From Baffinella frigidus (lineage: Eukaryota; Cryptophyceae; Cryptomonadales; Baffinellaceae), in NCBI GenBank assembly GCA_026770585.1, contig MU646392.1, positions 639,330-649,836 of the forward strand: a DNA stretch of 10,507 bases, given 5' to 3'. Position 1 is the stretch's first letter. Each line of letters opens with the position of its first letter. Under the pieces are notes generated by a model. That model saw only the letters and a program-made list of their open reading frames with translations, ran no database searches and was not told where the DNA came from. Position numbers and translations under genes: made by a program. Below are positions 8,431 through 10,507 of the stretch, in pieces.

Positions 8431-8432
8431 TA

Positions 8433-8545
8433 CAGGGCTTACTCGAAGTTAAGGTCACACAATACAAGGTCACACACTCGATCATCCGATGTGGACCTTA
8501 ATTATTTAAGGTCCGCACACTGACTGCTTTTCTGTGGACCTTAAA
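8433..8545. mobile_element. Truncated copy of the 828-bp element (left end only)
   Basis: It begins CAGGGCTTACTCGAAGTTAA and continues through two subterminal hairpins almost identical to 4607-4718, then stops at about 8545 without the acidic frame or right end. It shares the TA at 8431-8432 with the right boundary of the type D element, so one probably inserted at the edge of the other. Confidence 0.8.
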
Positions 8546-8546
8546 T

Positions 8547-8577
8547 TGTACAGTACGTCCACATGTACAGTACGTCC
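8547..8577 (+). repeat. 14-bp direct repeat pair
   Basis: tgtacagtacgtcc occurs at 8547-8560 and 8564-8577, at the point where the truncated element ends. It may be a scar of the truncation. Further gtaca motifs (8589-8593, 8613-8616, 8622-8626) follow before the next MITE. Confidence 0.7.
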
Positions 8578-8624
8578 TCGAGGGGGGTGTACACGCCGTG
8601 GAGCGAGCTACTGTACATGGTGTA

Positions 8625-8742
8625 CAGGGGTACCTCGCTCATAAGAAACCGCCCCCCCCCCTAGGACCACCGTAGGGCCATAGGCATGGTCCTACCGTAG
8701 GGTCCTAGGGGGGGGCGGTTTCTTATGAGCGAGGTACCCCTG
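8625..8742. mobile_element. Type A hairpin MITE, copy 2
   Basis: The best preserved copy: about 42 bases at each end are near-perfect complements, through GGTACCTCGCTCATAAGAAA, the C/G run and ctaggacc. TA flanks at 8623-8624 and 8743-8744. The core ctaccgtagggtcctagg is shared with other family members. Confidence 0.9.
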
Positions 8743-8783
8743 TAGTGTCCCCCAACACACGCAGCCACGACTCGAGTCCCGCA

Positions 8784-8916
8784 CAGGGGTACCTCGCTCA
8801 TAAGAAATCGCCCCCTCCTAGGAGTCTTCCAAGGACCCTACAGTAGGCCTGTGCCTAGGGCCCTGTGGTGGTCCTAGGGGGGGGGGGGGTGCTTTCGTAT
8901 GATCAAGGAACCCCCG
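8784..8916. mobile_element. Type A hairpin MITE, copy 3 (degenerate right end)
   Basis: The left end is intact (CAGGGGTACCTCGCTCATAA). The right end is decayed (cttTcgtatgatcaaggaaccccc) and the flanks are CA rather than TA, so this is probably the oldest copy here. A long G run (8877-8889) has expanded inside it. Confidence 0.75.
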
Positions 8917-8918
8917 CA

Positions 8919-9289
8919 CTGCGCGCGCCCTCCTCCCACGAAATCACGCTGCACCCCACCCCCCCCCGCTGGCCGCACGCTTAATTCGCTTCACTTAAAA
9001 CTTTCCTATCCGAGAAACACTCTTCCTGATGAAATAAATACTCTTTCCCGCTCCCCGATCTACCTACTTACTTTTCTCCCACCTACTTTTCTCTCACCTA
9101 CTTTTCTCTCAATAACTTTTCTCTAACCGAGCCTTGCCGATCTGGAAGGACGCCTCAGAACATCTCCTGGTAGACAGCTGCTGTTTTCTCTACAATCTTC
9201 TCCCACGAAAACTCGTCCTTGCATCTGCGACCGCGCGAAAGGGCAGGTTAGCGTCAGGCAGCTCAGCCACCGACAGGCAGGCAGTTGAC
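8919..9289. other. Non-genic stretch with a 15-bp tandem array
   Basis: C-rich at the left, then AT-richer. At about 9062-9126 there are four to five copies of acctacttttctctc, partly degenerate. The plus-strand open frames here are repeat-derived or run into the next MITE, and show no domain. Confidence 0.6.
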
Positions 9290-9291
9290 TA

Positions 9292-9410
9292 CAGGGGTAC
9301 CTCGCTCATAAGAAACCGCCTCCCCCTAGGACCCTACAGTAGGACCATGCCTAGGGCCCTATGGTAGTCCTTGGGGGTGGGGGCGGTTTCGTATGAGCGA
9401 GATACCCCTG
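9292..9410. mobile_element. Type A hairpin MITE, copy 4
   Basis: TA flanks at 9290-9291 and 9411-9412. Left end CAGGGGTACCTCGCTCATAA, right end cgtatgagcgagatacccctg. Core cctaggaccctacagtagg. Confidence 0.88.
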
Positions 9411-9442
9411 TAATCTGGTTTCGGCTGGTACATCTCACCACA

Positions 9443-9533
9443 TACAGGGTTACCTCTTTTCTCATGAGGAGCCCCCATAGGACTACCGCAGGGGCTTACA
9501 TAGGCCTACTGTAGGGTCTTAGGAAGGTGCGCC
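9443..9533. mobile_element. Type B element, copy 1
   Basis: It starts tacagggttacctc and carries ggactaccgcaggggcttac, aggcctactgtagggtctta and ggaaggtgcgcc, all shared with 9749-9845. Its core is the reverse complement of the type A core (tctactgtaggc-type motif). The right end has no clear complement of the left, so its full boundary is uncertain. Confidence 0.6.
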
Positions 9534-9559
9534 GCTGGCAGTCATACTCGTGAGGACTA

Positions 9560-9678
9560 CAGGGGTACCTCACTCATAAGAAACCGCCCCCCCCCTAGGG
9601 CCCTACAGTAGCCCTATGCCTAGGGCCCTACGGTGGTCCCAGGGGAGGATGCAGTTTCTTATGAGCGAGGTACCCCTG
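9560..9678. mobile_element. Type A hairpin MITE, copy 5
   Basis: TA flanks at 9558-9559 and 9679-9680. Left end CAGGGGTACCTCACTCATAA, right end tttcttatgagcgaggtacc followed by cctg. It starts about 25 bp after the type B element. Confidence 0.88.
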
Positions 9679-9748
9679 TATCTGGGGGTAGGCCCGTCTC
9701 GACAGACGTTGGAGCCATTGGGTTCTGCTGACCCATCTCACCACGCAT

Positions 9749-9845
9749 ATAAGGAAGGTTACCTCGCTAACCAGGAGCCCCCCCCCCCCCAGGACTGCCG
9801 CAGGGCCTTAGACAGGCCTACTGTAGGGTCCTAGGAAGGTGCGCC
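9749..9845. mobile_element. Type B element, copy 2
   Basis: It matches 9443-9533 (ggttacctc, aggagccccc, aggactgccgcaggg, aggcctactgtagggtccta, ggaaggtgcgcc) with a longer C run. It is preceded by catctcacca (9734-9743), as is copy 1 (9431-9440), showing that spacer and element were copied together. Confidence 0.6.
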
Positions 9846-10052
9846 TCCTTACTAAATACCAGGAAAGGGTGTTCCAACCTGGTGACTGGGCTAATTTCGC
9901 CTAGGAATGGCTCCAACGGAATGAAAGTTACTACACAAAGACCCACTTGTAAAAGCATCTCGGGTTTAAATTGACTGCTCTAGCATTCTCGTGTGGTAGG
10001 TAGTGTCATGCACCAGGGCCCTCAAGTGTTGGGTGCAGTTTTGCTACCCCAC
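9846..10052. other. No recognisable feature
   Basis: Mixed-composition sequence between the A/B pair and the last type A MITE. I see no gene, repeat or RNA in it. Confidence 0.4.
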
Positions 10053-10054
10053 TA

Positions 10055-10171
10055 CAGGGGTACCTCGCTCATAAGACACCGCTCCCCCCTAGGACCCTAC
10101 AGTAGGCCTATGCCTAGGGCCCTAAAGTGGTCCGAGGCGGGTCAACGTTTCTTATGATCGAGGTACCCCTC
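10055..10171. mobile_element. Type A hairpin MITE, copy 6
   Basis: TA flanks at 10053-10054 and 10172-10173. The left end is intact; the right reads tttcttatgatcgaggtacc then ccctc, with the last base changed. Core cctaggaccctacagtaggc. Confidence 0.85.
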
Positions 10172-10286
10172 TACCACTACCCCGAGCCGCACTTTCCGCG
10201 GTCGTACTATGCGATCAGTAAACGATGGTACCTCCAAGGGAATACATGGTGGCCATGTTGGGTTCGATCCGTAATCAACGCACATT

Positions 10287-10384
10287 TCTCTGTCTGTCTG
10301 GCTGTCTGGCTGTCTGGCTGTCTCTGTCTCTGTCTCTGTCTCTGTCTCTGTCTCTGTCTCTGTCTCTGTCTCTGTCTCTGTCTC
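10287..10384 (+). repeat. TGTCTC hexamer microsatellite with an octamer start
   Basis: Three gtctggct octamers lead into about eleven uninterrupted tgtctc hexamers. The minus-strand frame through it encodes only alternating Glu-Thr and is not considered a gene. Confidence 0.95.
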
Positions 10385-10507
10385 CCAGTAGGCAGTAGGA
10401 CGAGGAGGCAAACACAGAAACGGGCTTCGCACCTCTCACGGCCAGCGAGCCCAATTTCCAGCGCCTTATCTGTGTCCTGGAACGTTTCCAGGCCCCCCTT
10501 GGTTTCG
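10385..10507. other. No recognisable feature
   Basis: The window ends in mixed sequence with no visible gene or repeat. Confidence 0.4.

Noticed and set aside
10258-10276. gggttcgatccgtaatc, resembling a tRNA B box
   Set aside because: The T-stem does not pair and no A box, acceptor stem or anticodon arm can be built around it.

Overview
The window comes from the nuclear genome of a GC-rich, flagellated eukaryotic microbe, probably a protist alga. The evidence is short GT-AG (and possibly one GC-AG) spliceosomal introns, a BBSome subunit gene that implies cilia or flagella, a degenerate CCCTAAA (plant/algal-type) telomere-like tract, and dense TA-flanked miniature transposons. I cannot fix the lineage from the sequence. 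A cryptophyte or another alga is a guess.

Positions 1-3890 are genic. Two genes are arranged head to head. On the minus strand, the first three exons of a BBS7-like gene (1224 down to 240) run off the left edge through a pyrimidine-rich intron and a 69-base homopolymer. On the plus strand is a complete five-exon gene for the catalytic subunit of protein phosphatase 1 (1915-3890, 325 residues spliced, all catalytic residues present). They share a 690-bp intergenic region that must hold both promoters.

Positions 3891-10507 hold no intact gene that I can recognise and consist mostly of repeats. (a) 4013-5452 has a 100-bp TA-flanked MITE and a second copy of it split by an 828-bp pogo-like element, so the first copy serves as the empty site. 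(b) 5578-5737 and 7668-8254 are a second, broken copy of the BBS7 intron 1/shared promoter segment. (c) The 1.9 kb between those halves contains a MITE and a telomere-like tract flanked by inverted arrays of one 21-bp minisatellite. (d) 8255-10173 is a cluster of hairpin MITEs, five of its members from one 120-bp family (plus one copy at 5739), with a second related family interleaved. (e) The end has a TGTCTC microsatellite.

The two genes have no evident functional partnership beyond sharing a promoter region. I see no CRISPR array, rRNA, tRNA or bacterial-type operon. The most interesting content is structural: nested transposons with defined boundaries, the split promoter duplication with a near-identical block, a duplicated splice-donor region in the PP1 gene, and the inverted minisatellite/telomere structure.
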